A stretch of DNA of 64,000 nt from JAEUJM01 sp041918615 (lineage in GTDB: Bacteria; Actinomycetota; Acidimicrobiia; Acidimicrobiales; DATDAH01): positions 1 to 64,000 of the forward strand of contig JAYRVH010000048.1 of the NCBI GenBank assembly GCA_041918615.1, read 5' to 3'. Below are positions 41,641 to 50,111 of the stretch, in pieces (positions within the stretch are counted from its first letter, which is position 1; each line of letters opens with the position of its first letter). Position numbers and translations under genes: made by a program. A model generated the notes under the pieces. It searched no databases and was not told the origin of the DNA. It saw only the letters and a program-made list of their open reading frames with translations.

Positions 41641-42279
41641 TCAGCCGACGCGGACCATGGCGGCACGGCTCACCGAGCCCCGCACGCAGAGGGTGGCCGC
41701 TTCGTTCAGCGACGAGCGGTAGGGCCCACTGCCCATGGCGGCCTCGGCAGCGGCATCGGCGGCGGATGCGTCGACGTGCGACGCCAACGACGAGACCTGG
41801 CCGAACGGGCCGTAGTCGTCCACCAGGACCGCCACGGGCGAGCCGGTGAGCGCGGCGTAGAGGTCGGCGTTCTTCACGGCCCATGCCTGTACTGCTTCGA
41901 ACTGGCCGGGTGCGGCCTGCACGGTGAGCTCGTCGGCGACCGCACCGATCGGTACGGGGATGTCCCCGGGGGTGGTCGTGGTGTGGAAGACCGTGCGCAG
42001 CCGGTCGGAGTACGGGCCCGACGCGAACTCCTGGCCCATCTCGGCCGCTTGCAGGAAGCCCTGGTGGGCCGCGACCTTCCCCATCTGCTCGGTGAGGTGG
42101 GCGCGGGACTCGACGAGGGTGCTCCATGCCACCGTTCCGCCCGGGTAGCCGAACGCGCCGATCCAGAGGCTCACGTCCACGTCCATGGCGTCGTTGGCCT
42201 TCTCCATCATCGCCAACGCCCACTCGACCGGCCGTACCGGGCCTCCGGTGAGCGTGAACACTCGGGAAAACAGGTGCAT
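41641..42279 (-). CDS. Hypothetical protein (212 aa)
   Basis: From ATG 42279, with GGAG upstream, the protein reads MHLFSRVFTLTGGPVRPVEW, then EKANDAMDVDVSLWIGAFGY and a helical region. It could be two repeats of a ferredoxin-like alpha+beta (dimeric barrel) domain, as the pattern strand-helix-strand seems to recur (SLWIGAFGYPGGTVAW and SPVAVLVDDYGPFGQVSSLA), but this is only a fold guess. It has no signal or membrane segment. No neighbours share a clear role. Confidence 0.65.
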   Translation of the reverse strand: MHLFSRVFTLTGGPVRPVEWALAMMEKANDAMDVDVSLWIGAFGYPGGTVAWSTLVESRAHLTEQMGKVAAHQGFLQAAEMGQEFASGPYSDRLRTVFHTTTTPGDIPVPIGAVADELTVQAAPGQFEAVQAWAVKNADLYAALTGSPVAVLVDDYGPFGQVSSLASHVDASAADAAAEAAMGSGPYRSSLNEAATLCVRGSVSRAAMVRVG

Positions 42280-42424
42280 GAGGCGTCTCCCTCCGTGTGC
42301 AGGACCTCGGGTCGCGGCCCCGGCCATGTTGCCACGGCCCGGCGCTGGTCCACCCCGGCTTCTCACGAATCTCTCAGGCGGGGCCGCTACCGTCCGGCCT
42401 CCGCTTCGACCGACCGGGAGATCC

Positions 42425-43402
42425 ATGACGCATCGCCCTCCACGCCCGCCGTCGCCCCGTCGGCGCCGGATCCACGCCGCCGTTGCCCTGATCGGCGCGC
42501 TCACGCTGGTCGCCGCCGCGTGCGGCAGCAGCGACGACGACGCCTCCGGAGCCAGCACGACCACGGTCGGTGGCGCTACCACGTCCGGGGCCGAGGCCAC
42601 CACGTCGACCACCGCGTCCGGTGGCACCGAGGTGCCCGACGGGGCGAGCGCCACCGCGGCCGCCGAGGCGGCCCGATGGGGTGACAACGTGACCGTCACC
42701 GTCACCGATGGCGAGATCCACTACGAGAGCGACGGCATCCCGAACCACGAGTACCTCGACGCCTACCAGCAGCTCCCGGCGGGCGAGCTGCAGAGCGTCG
42801 GCGAGGTGCCGGTCGACATCTCGGTGCCGCTCGTGCCCGAGGTGGCCGACGCGACCACCGAGACGGGCATGGGGGCCATCGGCGTCACCCTCAGCGGCGC
42901 CGTGCTGTTCGACCCCTACGAGGGTGACGGCACCAGCCTCGCCTACGTCGACAACTTCACGGTCGACGGCGTGCCCTTCATCGACGACTGCGGCGGGCAC
43001 CCCGCCCCGCCCCAGGGTCAGTACCACTACCACGGCATCCCCACGTGCATCACCAGCGAGGTCGACGCCGCGGGTGGGCACTCGGTGCTGCTCGGCTACC
43101 TGCTCGACGGGTTCGCCGTCTACGGCCCGCAGGGAGAAGACGGCAGTGCCCCGACCGACCTCGACGATTGCGGTGGCCACGTCGGGCCCACGCCCGAATT
43201 CCCCCAGGGGGCCTACCACTACCACCTCACCGAGACGGCGCCCTACGCCCCCACCTGCTACCACGGCACCGTCGACGCCGCCGCCACCCAGGCCGGGCCG
43301 CCGGGGGGTGGGCCCCCCGCCGGGCCTCCCGCAGCCAAGACCGTCGCCCTGGCGACGCGCTACTGCCACCTGCCCGCCGGGACGACCCCCATCGCTGCCT
43401 GA
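42425..43402 (+). CDS. YHYH-domain lipoprotein (325 aa)
   Basis: A signal ending LTLVAAACGSSDDD places the lipidated Cys near residue 35, followed by a Thr/Ser-rich linker. The domain has DDCGGHPAPPQGQYHYHGIP and later FPQGAYHYHLTETAPYAPTC, the two YHYH motifs of PF14240, which are probably metal ligands, plus FAVYGPQGEDGSAPTDLDDC. Members are extracellular and often near copper or oxidase genes; function is unproven. GGGAG lies eight bases before the ATG. A strong hairpin follows the stop. Confidence 0.85.
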   Translation: MTHRPPRPPSPRRRRIHAAVALIGALTLVAAACGSSDDDASGASTTTVGGATTSGAEATTSTTASGGTEVPDGASATAAAEAARWGDNVTVTVTDGEIHYESDGIPNHEYLDAYQQLPAGELQSVGEVPVDISVPLVPEVADATTETGMGAIGVTLSGAVLFDPYEGDGTSLAYVDNFTVDGVPFIDDCGGHPAPPQGQYHYHGIPTCITSEVDAAGGHSVLLGYLLDGFAVYGPQGEDGSAPTDLDDCGGHVGPTPEFPQGAYHYHLTETAPYAPTCYHGTVDAAATQAGPPGGGPPAGPPAAKTVALATRYCHLPAGTTPIAA

Positions 43403-43416
43403 TCGGCGCCGGATCC

Positions 43417-43461
43417 CTTGGTGGATTTCCCCCGCTTCGGGGGCCTTTCACCAAGAAATCC
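43417..43461. terminator. Compound bidirectional terminator
   Basis: An inner stem CCCCC-GCTTC-GGGGG (43429-43443) sits inside an outer inverted repeat CTTGGTG/CACCAAG (43417-43423 and 43449-43455). An alternative pairing uses GGATTTC (43423-43429) and GAAATCC (43455-43461). It lies between the convergent YHYH and DUF2231 genes and should act in both directions. Confidence 0.75.
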
Positions 43462-43491
43462 GGGGGTCCCGGGGGTGATGGGTGGGGGAGC

Positions 43492-44028
43492 TCAGTCGCC
43501 GCCGGACTCCGCGGCCGGGGTGTCGTCCCAGGTGGCCTTCGCCCCGCTGTGGCCGATGAGGCCGACCTCGACGACCGACCCGACGGCGCCGACCAGAGCC
43601 AGGACGATCACGAGTGGCGCGGCCACCTTCACCCAGCCGGGCGCCTTCGCGGACGACCCCTCGCCGGCGGACCCCCCACCGCCCGGTGCGGCCTGACGCT
43701 TGCGGTACCAGGCGAAGGCCATGACCGCGACCGCCGCCACGAAGAGGACGATCACCCAGGGCAACAGGTTCTGGCCCATCTCGGCGTGCTCCTCGACGAG
43801 GCGGGTCTCGTCGACCCGCTCCTCGAGCGACTCGCCGCTGCCGGCGGCGAGCGGGACGAGGATCAGCACGAGGGTGGCGAAGCCGAGTGAGATCCAGCCG
43901 ATCTTGCTTCGCGCCGCGGGCCAGACGGCCGACAGCAACACGCCGATGGCGGCGAGCGGTACCAGGACCACCACGGCGTGGACGATCAGGGGGTGTGCCG
44001 GTAGGCCGGCCAGGTTCGAGATTTCCAT
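43492..44028 (-). CDS. DUF2231 membrane protein (178 aa)
   Basis: LAGLPAHPLIVHAVVVLVPL is the DUF2231 signature with its PxHPxxVH pattern, possibly heme-binding. Hydrophobic segments lie at about 13-38, 45-63, 88-106 and 135-155, separated by a charged loop with HAEMGQ. The start ATG 44028 is the first that keeps this N-terminus. It lies in a stretch of copper/oxidase-related genes (YHYH, Sco1, PCuAC), but its direct role is unknown. Confidence 0.82.
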   Translation of the reverse strand: MEISNLAGLPAHPLIVHAVVVLVPLAAIGVLLSAVWPAARSKIGWISLGFATLVLILVPLAAGSGESLEERVDETRLVEEHAEMGQNLLPWVIVLFVAAVAVMAFAWYRKRQAAPGGGGSAGEGSSAKAPGWVKVAAPLVIVLALVGAVGSVVEVGLIGHSGAKATWDDTPAAESGGD

Positions 44029-44105
44029 GGCCGGACCTTGCCACGGACGGCCAGTGGTCAGTAAGGCAAAAGGTCCCAAGAGATGGCCAAGACTTCCCCA
44101 ACTCG

Positions 44106-45350
44106 TCAGTCGGTCGACCCCAGGGCGCCCGAGGCGCGGAGCGCGGCCACCCGCTCGGCGTCGTAGCCGCAGACCTCGGCCAGCACGGCATCGGTGTGCT
44201 CGCCGACCGTGGGTGCCATCGACGGCACCGGCAGGCTGCCGCCCACCACCTTCACCGGAAGTGGCGTCTGGTCGGCACCGAGCACCTCCTTCGGCAGCCA
44301 GGGCATGCGGTCGGCGAACTGTGGGTCGGCCGCGATGGTCTTGGGGGTGTTCACCGGTGCGATGGGCGTGTTGTGCTCGCCGCCGAAGGCGAGCCACTCG
44401 GCCGAGGTCCTGGTGCGGAAGATGTCGCGCAGCTCGGCCCGCAGCGCCGTGTCACCGACGGCATGGTCGGCGTACTTCGACCCCGGGTGCGACTCGAACA
44501 GGTCGGCCCGGCCCACGCCCTCGCAGAAGTTCTTCCAGAACTCGCGCTCGGAGGCCATGAAGAGCACGTGGCCGTCCTTCGACTCGTAGATGTTGTAGCG
44601 GACGCCCTCCTTCATGCCGGCGGTGCCGGGCGCCCGCCGCACGTAGTCGTCGGCCTTGTTGCCCGTCACCTCGCTCTCGGGCCGCTCGTAGGCACGGTGG
44701 GTCTCGGACCGGAGCCAGTCGACCGCGGCTGCGGCGTCGGACTGGGCCACCTCGAGCTGCATGCCCTCGCCGGTGGCGCGGGCATGGATGACGCCCGCCA
44801 GGATGCCGAGCGCCCCGTAGATCGGCCCGGCGTTGATGCCGATCGACACGTGCTCGGGGATGTAGGTGAAGCCGTCGTCGTCGACCTCGGGCTTCACCAC
44901 CCCCGCCCAGGTGTCGTACGCGATGCCGTGGCTCGGGTAGTCCTTGTAGGGGCCGGTCATGCCGTAGCCCGAGATGGTGATGAACACGATCTTCGGGTTG
45001 ACCTCGCGGAGTTGTCCGTAGCCGAGGCCGCGGCGCTCGAGGCCACCGGGGCGCATGGCCTCGACCACGACGTCGGCGTTTCGCACCAGGTCGCGGAACA
45101 CGTCCGCGCCCTCGGGCGTGCGGAGATCGAGGACCACGCTGCGCTTGCCCCGGTTCGCGTGCAGGTGCAGCAAGGACGTGCCCTCGATGATCGGCCAGGT
45201 CATCTGCCGGCCGTAGTCGCCCGTGGGCGGCTCGACCTTCAACACGTCGGCGCCGAGGTCGGCGAGCGCGGTGGTGATGGCGGCGGCGCCGAGCATGGAG
45301 CACTCGACGATCCGCACACCGGCAAGAGGAGCAACAGGGGATTCGGGCAT
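44106..45350 (-). CDS. CaiB/BaiF-type CoA transferase (414 aa)
   Basis: APLAGVRIVECSMLGAAAIT and ALADLGADVLKVEPPTGDYG are the family start, with HANRGKRSVVLDLRTPEGAD and GLGYGQLREVNPKIVFITIS as further blocks. ISGYGMTGPYKDYPSHGIAY carries the usual catalytic region and YDTWAG the probable Asp. Family III CoA transferases swap CoA between acids. The start ATG 45350 follows a TACCAT box eight bases upstream; GTG 45377 (overlapping the upstream stop as GTGA) is an alternative. The substrate is unknown. It may be part of a transcript from the copper cluster above, but no functional link is clear. Confidence 0.88.
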   Translation of the reverse strand: MPESPVAPLAGVRIVECSMLGAAAITTALADLGADVLKVEPPTGDYGRQMTWPIIEGTSLLHLHANRGKRSVVLDLRTPEGADVFRDLVRNADVVVEAMRPGGLERRGLGYGQLREVNPKIVFITISGYGMTGPYKDYPSHGIAYDTWAGVVKPEVDDDGFTYIPEHVSIGINAGPIYGALGILAGVIHARATGEGMQLEVAQSDAAAAVDWLRSETHRAYERPESEVTGNKADDYVRRAPGTAGMKEGVRYNIYESKDGHVLFMASEREFWKNFCEGVGRADLFESHPGSKYADHAVGDTALRAELRDIFRTRTSAEWLAFGGEHNTPIAPVNTPKTIAADPQFADRMPWLPKEVLGADQTPLPVKVVGGSLPVPSMAPTVGEHTDAVLAEVCGYDAERVAALRASGALGSTD

Positions 45351-45373
45351 GGCGCGCGATGGTAGATCGGCGC

Positions 45374-45790
45374 TCACTCCACGATGATCGTGAACGTGTC
45401 CTCGGGGTGCAGCTCGCAGGCACCCTGGAACCGGCCGGGACGGTCGAACCGGTGCACCAACGTCTCGTTGGCCGTCACCACGAGCGGGCCCACGTGGTAG
45501 ATGCGGTCGTCATGGTTGCGGATCATGATCGTGTCGTTCACCGACAGCTCGAGCTCGCGGGGCACGATGGTCACATCGTCACCGTTGTCGATGCGCTCGC
45601 CGGTGCCGGCGGGGATCTCGATGGTGTGCACCCCGCCTCCCGGCTCGGGGCGGGCCATCAGCCAGATGCCACCGGCCACGAGCAGGAAGACCAACCCCAC
45701 CGCCACCGCTGCGAGGACGGTGACGGGGGAGCGGCGGGCGGCACCGTCCGGGGGAACGGGCTCGCGCTCGACGGCCTCAGGGAGCGTCAT
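45374..45790 (-). CDS. Membrane-anchored cupredoxin-like protein (138 aa)
   Basis: One transmembrane helix at about 24-46 (TVLAAVAVGLVFLLVAGGIW) is followed by a beta-sandwich. MIRNHDDRIYHVGPLVV has the first Cu-type His, and RFQGACELHPEDTFTI the Cys and second His, with no axial Met visible. It resembles type-I cupredoxins that carry electrons or copper outside the cell. It lies immediately after PCuAC and Sco1 genes and overlaps PCuAC by 14 bases, so it is probably in the same operon. Confidence 0.8.
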   Translation of the reverse strand: MTLPEAVEREPVPPDGAARRSPVTVLAAVAVGLVFLLVAGGIWLMARPEPGGGVHTIEIPAGTGERIDNGDDVTIVPRELELSVNDTIMIRNHDDRIYHVGPLVVTANETLVHRFDRPGRFQGACELHPEDTFTIIVE

Positions 45791-46436
45791 CTCGGACTGG
45801 CACCGTAATCGTGCGCTCGCCGCCGGTCTCGAAGGTGAGGGCGACCTCGATCTCCTGGCCCGTCTCGAGTGGGGCGACGAGGTCGATCAACATGATGTGG
45901 TAGCCGCCCGGCTCGAGCACGACGGTCTCGCCGGCGGGCAGCTCGAGCGCGTCGATGGGCTGCATGGTCATCTCGCCCATGCCCGCCACCGTGGTGTCGC
46001 TGCTGTCACCGCCCATCGTGGTGTCCGACCCCATCGTGGTGTCCGACCCCATCGTGGTGTCTGAGCCCATCGTGGTGCCGGAGCCGGCCTCGTCGGCGGG
46101 AACGGTCTCGTGGATCTCGACCGTGCCGGCCACATCGGCCGACACACTGGCCCCGACGAGCTGATCGCCGTCTGCGCTGGTGAGCTCGAGGTAGACCGCG
46201 CCGTAGGTGGTGTCCATCGGGCTGGTGCGGGCCCACGGGTTGGCGATGGTGAGGCCGTTCTCGTCACTGACCACGCCGTCACCGGCGCCGGTCGTGGTGG
46301 TGGTGTCGGCCACTGTGGTGTCGGTGGTGGCGGTCTCCGTGTCGCTGTCGCTTCCACAAGCGGCCAGAGCCACGGTCAATGCGGTGACGGCGAACAGCGT
46401 CGCAACCAACTGCAGGGCACGTCGGGGGGTGGTCAT
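45777..46436 (-). CDS. PCu(A)C-type copper chaperone lipoprotein (219 aa)
   Basis: A signal ends LTVALAACGSDSD with the lipidated Cys near residue 27. The domain starts LTIANPWARTSPMDTTYGAV, and VEIHETVP, MTMQPIDALELPAGETVVLE and PGGYHIMLIDL contain the H-x-n-M-x(n)-H-x-M copper ligands. These proteins deliver Cu(I) to the Cu-A site of cytochrome c oxidase. An insertion of four 6-residue repeats (46012-46083) lies between the first His and the Met, an unusual place. GGAG lies before ATG 46436. Sco1 is 55 bases upstream. Confidence 0.9.
   Translation of the reverse strand: MTTPRRALQLVATLFAVTALTVALAACGSDSDTETATTDTTVADTTTTTGAGDGVVSDENGLTIANPWARTSPMDTTYGAVYLELTSADGDQLVGASVSADVAGTVEIHETVPADEAGSGTTMGSDTTMGSDTTMGSDTTMGGDSSDTTVAGMGEMTMQPIDALELPAGETVVLEPGGYHIMLIDLVAPLETGQEIEVALTFETGGERTITVPVRDDAP
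46012..46083. repeat. 18-base tandem repeat in the PCuAC gene (4 copies)
   Basis: The unit CCCATCGTGGTGTCCGAC occurs four times, the last two slightly diverged. On the coding strand each copy encodes a GSDTTM-type hexapeptide. Met in every unit could give extra soft copper ligands. Copy number is likely variable. Confidence 0.8.
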
Positions 46437-46491
46437 GGGGTCTCCTTCGTTGTCGGGGATTCGTCGGATCTGGGTGTCGGGCCGGGAGGGC

Positions 46492-47166
46492 TCATGTGGC
46501 ACTGCTCGCACGGTCGAGCAGGACGGTGAGGTCGTCGGCCATGGCCGCGGGCTCGGTGCCGAACGGCCACTCGACGAGGACCTCGCCCTGGTCGTCGACG
46601 ACATAGGTGATGGCGGTGTGCGAGACGTCGACGCTGCCGTCGTCGTCGTGCACCACCGAGGACTCGGCGCCGAAGGGCGCCTCGGCGTCGGCCAGCAGTT
46701 CGGGGTCGGGTTGGCGTAGCGCGTGGTACTGCGAGAAGAACGACCCCAGGTAGTTGCTGAGCTTCCTGCCGGTGTCACGTTCCGGGTCGACGGTCACCAT
46801 GGCGACGTCGACCCGGCCGACGTCGGTTCCGACCTGCTCGAAGGCGGTGCGGAGGTCGGCGAGCGTGGTGGGGCAGATGTCGGGGCAGCTCGTATAGCCG
46901 AAGTAGGCGATCAGCAGGTCGTCGGGCGCGGCGGCCCGCATGGCGAAGTCGCCGCCCGCGCCACCCGTCGTGACGTCGGGGACGGTGACCTCACCCACCT
47001 GCAGCGGGTCGGCCCGGGTGATGCCCGACAGCGCCTCGTCACTCGTCGGGGCGGTGGCCTGATCGGGGCCCGACGAACGGGAACAGCCCGGTGCCCATGC
47101 TCCCATGGCGACCACCACAGCCATGGCCACCGACCACCGTCTCGGGCGCACCCGTGTTGGCTTCAC
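46492..47166 (-). CDS. SCO1/SenC copper chaperone (224 aa)
   Basis: After an N-terminal signal with a possible lipidated Cys (GAWAPGCSRSS), the thioredoxin-like domain shows LLIAYFGYTSCPDICPTTLA, the C-x3-C copper site, and VSHTAITYVVDDQGEVL, the His ligand. VAMVTVDPERDTGRKLSNYL is also typical. It loads and reduces the Cu-A centre together with PCuAC. It is the first gene of the Sco1-PCuAC-cupredoxin operon. The start is GTG 47166. Confidence 0.92.
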   Translation of the reverse strand: MKPTRVRPRRWSVAMAVVVAMGAWAPGCSRSSGPDQATAPTSDEALSGITRADPLQVGEVTVPDVTTGGAGGDFAMRAAAPDDLLIAYFGYTSCPDICPTTLADLRTAFEQVGTDVGRVDVAMVTVDPERDTGRKLSNYLGSFFSQYHALRQPDPELLADAEAPFGAESSVVHDDDGSVDVSHTAITYVVDDQGEVLVEWPFGTEPAAMADDLTVLLDRASSAT

Positions 47167-47232
47167 ACCTCTGTGGTCGTCCGGGTCTGGGTGCGAGTTC
47201 CCGACAAGTGACCGGCGGGTGACCGAGGCGGC

Positions 47233-47712
47233 TCAGAGGGGCCGTCGGACGGGGAGGGGACCGCCGGCCTTGACGGTGCTGATGGCGAAGTTGCTGTAGA
47301 TCCGGGTGATCTGGGGGAGCCGTTGGATGTGCTCGCGCGTGAAGCGGTCGTAGTCGCGCAGGTCGTGGCACACGACCTCGAGGAGGAAGTCGGCCTGGCC
47401 GGACACCACGTGGCACGACACCACCTCGGGCAGCGCCAGGAATGCCGCTTCGAGCACCTCCTGGGTGCCCTCGCCGTGTCGCTCCACCGTCACCTCCACG
47501 AAGACGGTCATGTCGAGCCCCACCCGCTCGCGGTCCACGACGGCCCGGTAGCCCGAGATCACCCCGGCGTCCTCGAGGCGCTTCACCCGGCGGAGGCACG
47601 GCGAGGGCGAGAGGCCCACGGCGTCGGCCAGGGCGACGTTGCTCAGCCTCCCGTCGACCTGCAGCTCCTCGAGGATGCGCACATCGATGGCGTCAAGGGG
47701 AGGTGTCGACAC
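47233..47712 (-). CDS. Lrp/AsnC-family transcriptional regulator (159 aa)
   Basis: The HTH is at about residues 5-50: LDAIDVRILEELQVDGRLSN, VALADAVGLSPSPCLRRVKR. The RAM ligand domain follows, with VVSCHVVSGQADFLLEVVCH and ISTVKAGGPLPV. These bind amino acids as octamers. GTG 47712 is chosen because GGAG lies seven bases before it; ATG 47748 would add 12 residues. A divergent 80-residue gene starts 105 bases away and is a likely target. Confidence 0.9.
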   Translation of the reverse strand: MSTPPLDAIDVRILEELQVDGRLSNVALADAVGLSPSPCLRRVKRLEDAGVISGYRAVVDRERVGLDMTVFVEVTVERHGEGTQEVLEAAFLALPEVVSCHVVSGQADFLLEVVCHDLRDYDRFTREHIQRLPQITRIYSNFAISTVKAGGPLPVRRPL

Positions 47713-47817
47713 AAAGCTGCTCCATACCGGTAGCTGGCGGCTGATCATGCCACATAGACCCTCGATGAGCGCAATGTTCGCAATCACCTGCGGCGCCCGT
47801 CCAGGCACACTGGAGCC

Positions 47818-48060
47818 ATGACAACGACGACCCCCGACTTCGACCTCCACCGCACCGCCGACTGGCTCGCCGGCCAGGATCTGAACGACCTCGACCGCAG
47901 CCGGGCCCGCCTCGTGAGCGTGGTCGACGCCGCCGCCCGGGCCGCAGGCGCCCCCGAGTCGCTGCACCCCGCGGTGTCCGACCCCACGCCCGCCCTCGTG
48001 CGGCTGTTCAACCACCACGCGTTCACGATTCAGCGCCGCGAGCGCAGGCTCGTCGCCTGA
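47818..48060 (+). CDS. Hypothetical protein (80 aa)
   Basis: ATG 47818 has GGAG five bases upstream. The protein is helical: HRTADWLAGQDLNDLDRSRA, VVDAAARAAGAPESLHPAVS, LVRLFNHHAFTIQRRERRLV. No family is recognised. It is transcribed away from the Lrp/AsnC gene, so it may be controlled by it. Size and charge resemble a small helical cytoplasmic protein. Confidence 0.6.
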   Translation: MTTTTPDFDLHRTADWLAGQDLNDLDRSRARLVSVVDAAARAAGAPESLHPAVSDPTPALVRLFNHHAFTIQRRERRLVA

Positions 48061-48104
48061 CGATCACGCGATGGTCATTTGACGGTCGACCGTAGGCTGC
48101 GGCG

Positions 48105-49988
48105 ATGAGAATGCCCCCGCACGTCGCCCTCGGTGCGGACCCGTCCAAGATCGCCGGGGCGACGGTCGGCAAGGGCGTGGTGCTGCGGGTCTGGGGGTTC
48201 GCCCGACCCTACAGGTGGTTGCTGCTCGGGTTCTTGGGCGTCATCGTGCTCGAGGCGGTGATCGGCTTGGCCCCCGCGCTGTTGATCCGCCGCATCATCG
48301 ACGACGCGCTGCCAGCCCAGGACCGCAACGCGGTCAGCATCGCCGCCGGGCTCATGATCGCGGTCGCGTTCGTCGAAGCCGGGCTGTCGCTCGGCGAGCG
48401 CTGGTGGTCGTCGCGGATCGGCGAGGGCCTCATCTTCGATCTGCGCGTCGCCCTCTTCGACCACGTGCAGCGCATGCCGATCTCGTTCTTCACGCGCACG
48501 CAGACCGGCGCGCTCATCAGCCGGATGAACAACGACGTGATCGGCGCCCAGCGGGCCGTCACCGGCACGCTCGGGTCGGTCGTGTCCAACGTGGTGGTGC
48601 TCGTCACCACCCTCACCGCCATGTTCCTCCTCCAGTGGCAGCTCACCCTCCTGTCCCTGCTGCTGCTCCCCCTCTTCCTGCTCCCGGCCAAGCGGGTGGG
48701 TCGACGCCTCCAGTCCATGACCCGCGAGCAGATGGACCTGAACTCGTCCATGAACACCACCATGACCGAGCGCTTCAACGTGTCCGGGGCCCTGCTCGTC
48801 AAGTTGTTCGGCCGCCACGACCAGGAGTCGGGCGACTTCAGCCAGCGGGCGGCGAGGGTGCGCGACATCGGGGTGCTCACCGCCGTCTACAGCCGCACCT
48901 TCTTCATCGCCCTCGGCCTGGTGGGTGCGGTCGGCACCGCCCTCGTCTACTGGCTGGGTGGCCAACTCGTGATCTCGGCCACGATCACCGTGGGCACCCT
49001 GGTGGCGCTCGGCACCTACGTGGCGCAGATCTACACGCCGCTCACCAGCCTGACCAACGCCCGGGTCGACCTGATGACCGCGTTCGTGTCGTTCGACCGG
49101 GTGTTCGAGGTGCTCGACACACCCAACCAGGTCACCGACCGGCCCGGTGCCGTCGACCTGGTCGAGTCCCGGGGGGCGATCGAGCTGGCGGACGTGTGGT
49201 TCCGCTACCCCGCGGCCGCCGACGTGTCCCTCCAGTCGCTCGAGGTCAACGGCGACGAATCGCGCCCGCTCAGCACCGAGGCGTCCGAGCCGGTGCTCAG
49301 GGGCGTCTCGGCGGTGATCGCGCCGGGCAGCCTCACCGCGCTGGTCGGTCCGTCCGGGGCCGGCAAGACCACCCTCAGCTCGCTCATCCCCCGCCTGTAC
49401 GACGTCACCGAGGGCGCGGTGCTGGTCGACGGCCACGACGTCCGCGACCTCACCCAGTCGAGCCTGCGGGCCGCCATCGGCGTGGTGAGCCAGGACCCGC
49501 ACCTCTTCCACGACACCGTCGGCGACAACCTGCGCTACGCCCGGCCCGACGCCACCCAGGAAGAGGTCGAGGCGGCGTGCCGCGGCGCCCAGATCCACGA
49601 CGTGATCGCCGCCCTGCCCGACGGCTACGACACCGTGGTCGGCGAGCGCGGCTACCGGCTGTCGGGCGGCGAGAAGCAGCGGGTGGCCATCGCCCGCATG
49701 CTGGTGAAGGACCCCGCCATCGTCATCCTCGACGAGGCCACCAGTCACCTCGACTCCGAGAACGAGGCGCTCGTGCAGGACGCACTCACCGCCGCCCTCG
49801 AAGGCCGCACGTCGATCGTGATCGCCCACCGCCTGTCCACCATCCGGTCCGCCGACCAGATCCTGGTGATCGACGACGGCCAGGTGGTCGAGCGGGGCAC
49901 CCACGACTCGCTCGAGGCCGCCGGCGGGCTCTACGCCGATCTCTACCGCACCCTGGTACGCGGCGAGCCCACGCCCGAGCCCGCCTGA
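48105..49988 (+). CDS. ABC exporter, fused membrane and ATPase domains (627 aa)
   Basis: Six helices span about residues 35-330. The ATPase starts near 370 and has ALVGPSGAGKTTLSSLIPRL (Walker A), RLSGGEKQRVAIARMLVKDP (signature) and AIVILDEATSHLDSENEALV (Walker B). This is a half-size exporter acting as a homodimer, since no second half is adjacent. TAGGCT exactly six bases before ATG 48105 suggests a leaderless message. The substrate could be a lipid or drug; it cannot be read from sequence. An insertion of about 25 residues (LEVNGDESRPLSTEASEPVL) just before the ATPase is unusual. Confidence 0.9.
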   Translation: MRMPPHVALGADPSKIAGATVGKGVVLRVWGFARPYRWLLLGFLGVIVLEAVIGLAPALLIRRIIDDALPAQDRNAVSIAAGLMIAVAFVEAGLSLGERWWSSRIGEGLIFDLRVALFDHVQRMPISFFTRTQTGALISRMNNDVIGAQRAVTGTLGSVVSNVVVLVTTLTAMFLLQWQLTLLSLLLLPLFLLPAKRVGRRLQSMTREQMDLNSSMNTTMTERFNVSGALLVKLFGRHDQESGDFSQRAARVRDIGVLTAVYSRTFFIALGLVGAVGTALVYWLGGQLVISATITVGTLVALGTYVAQIYTPLTSLTNARVDLMTAFVSFDRVFEVLDTPNQVTDRPGAVDLVESRGAIELADVWFRYPAAADVSLQSLEVNGDESRPLSTEASEPVLRGVSAVIAPGSLTALVGPSGAGKTTLSSLIPRLYDVTEGAVLVDGHDVRDLTQSSLRAAIGVVSQDPHLFHDTVGDNLRYARPDATQEEVEAACRGAQIHDVIAALPDGYDTVVGERGYRLSGGEKQRVAIARMLVKDPAIVILDEATSHLDSENEALVQDALTAALEGRTSIVIAHRLSTIRSADQILVIDDGQVVERGTHDSLEAAGGLYADLYRTLVRGEPTPEPA

Positions 49989-50086
49989 ACCCGAGCCGGC
50001 GTAGGCACCCTTTCCCTCGAACGTGCGCGTGTTTCGGGCGGCCGAGCGCCGGTATCAGCAGCATGCGTCTGTCAGGCCGCATTCCG

Positions 50087-50105
50087 ATATCGATCTCGAT
50101 ATACT
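50087..50105. promoter_or_regulatory. Operator palindrome and -10 of the XRE-nucleotidyltransferase operon
   Basis: ATATCGA-TC-TCGATAT (50087-50102) is a perfect seven-base inverted repeat. TATACT (50100-50105) is a good -10 box overlapping its right arm and six bases before ATG 50112. The XRE protein probably represses itself here. The site is unusually AT-rich for this genome. Confidence 0.7.
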
Positions 50106-50111
50106 TAGGCC

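Noticed and set aside
46012..46083. Possible CRISPR-like array
   Set aside because: The 18-base units are directly adjacent with no spacers and lie in frame in a protein-coding gene, so they are a coding tandem repeat.
48076..48098. Standard -35/-10 promoter for the ABC exporter (TTTGACGG and TAGGCT)
   Set aside because: TTGACG and TAGGCT are only about eight bases apart, too close for a normal -35/-10 pair; only the TAGGCT box is kept.
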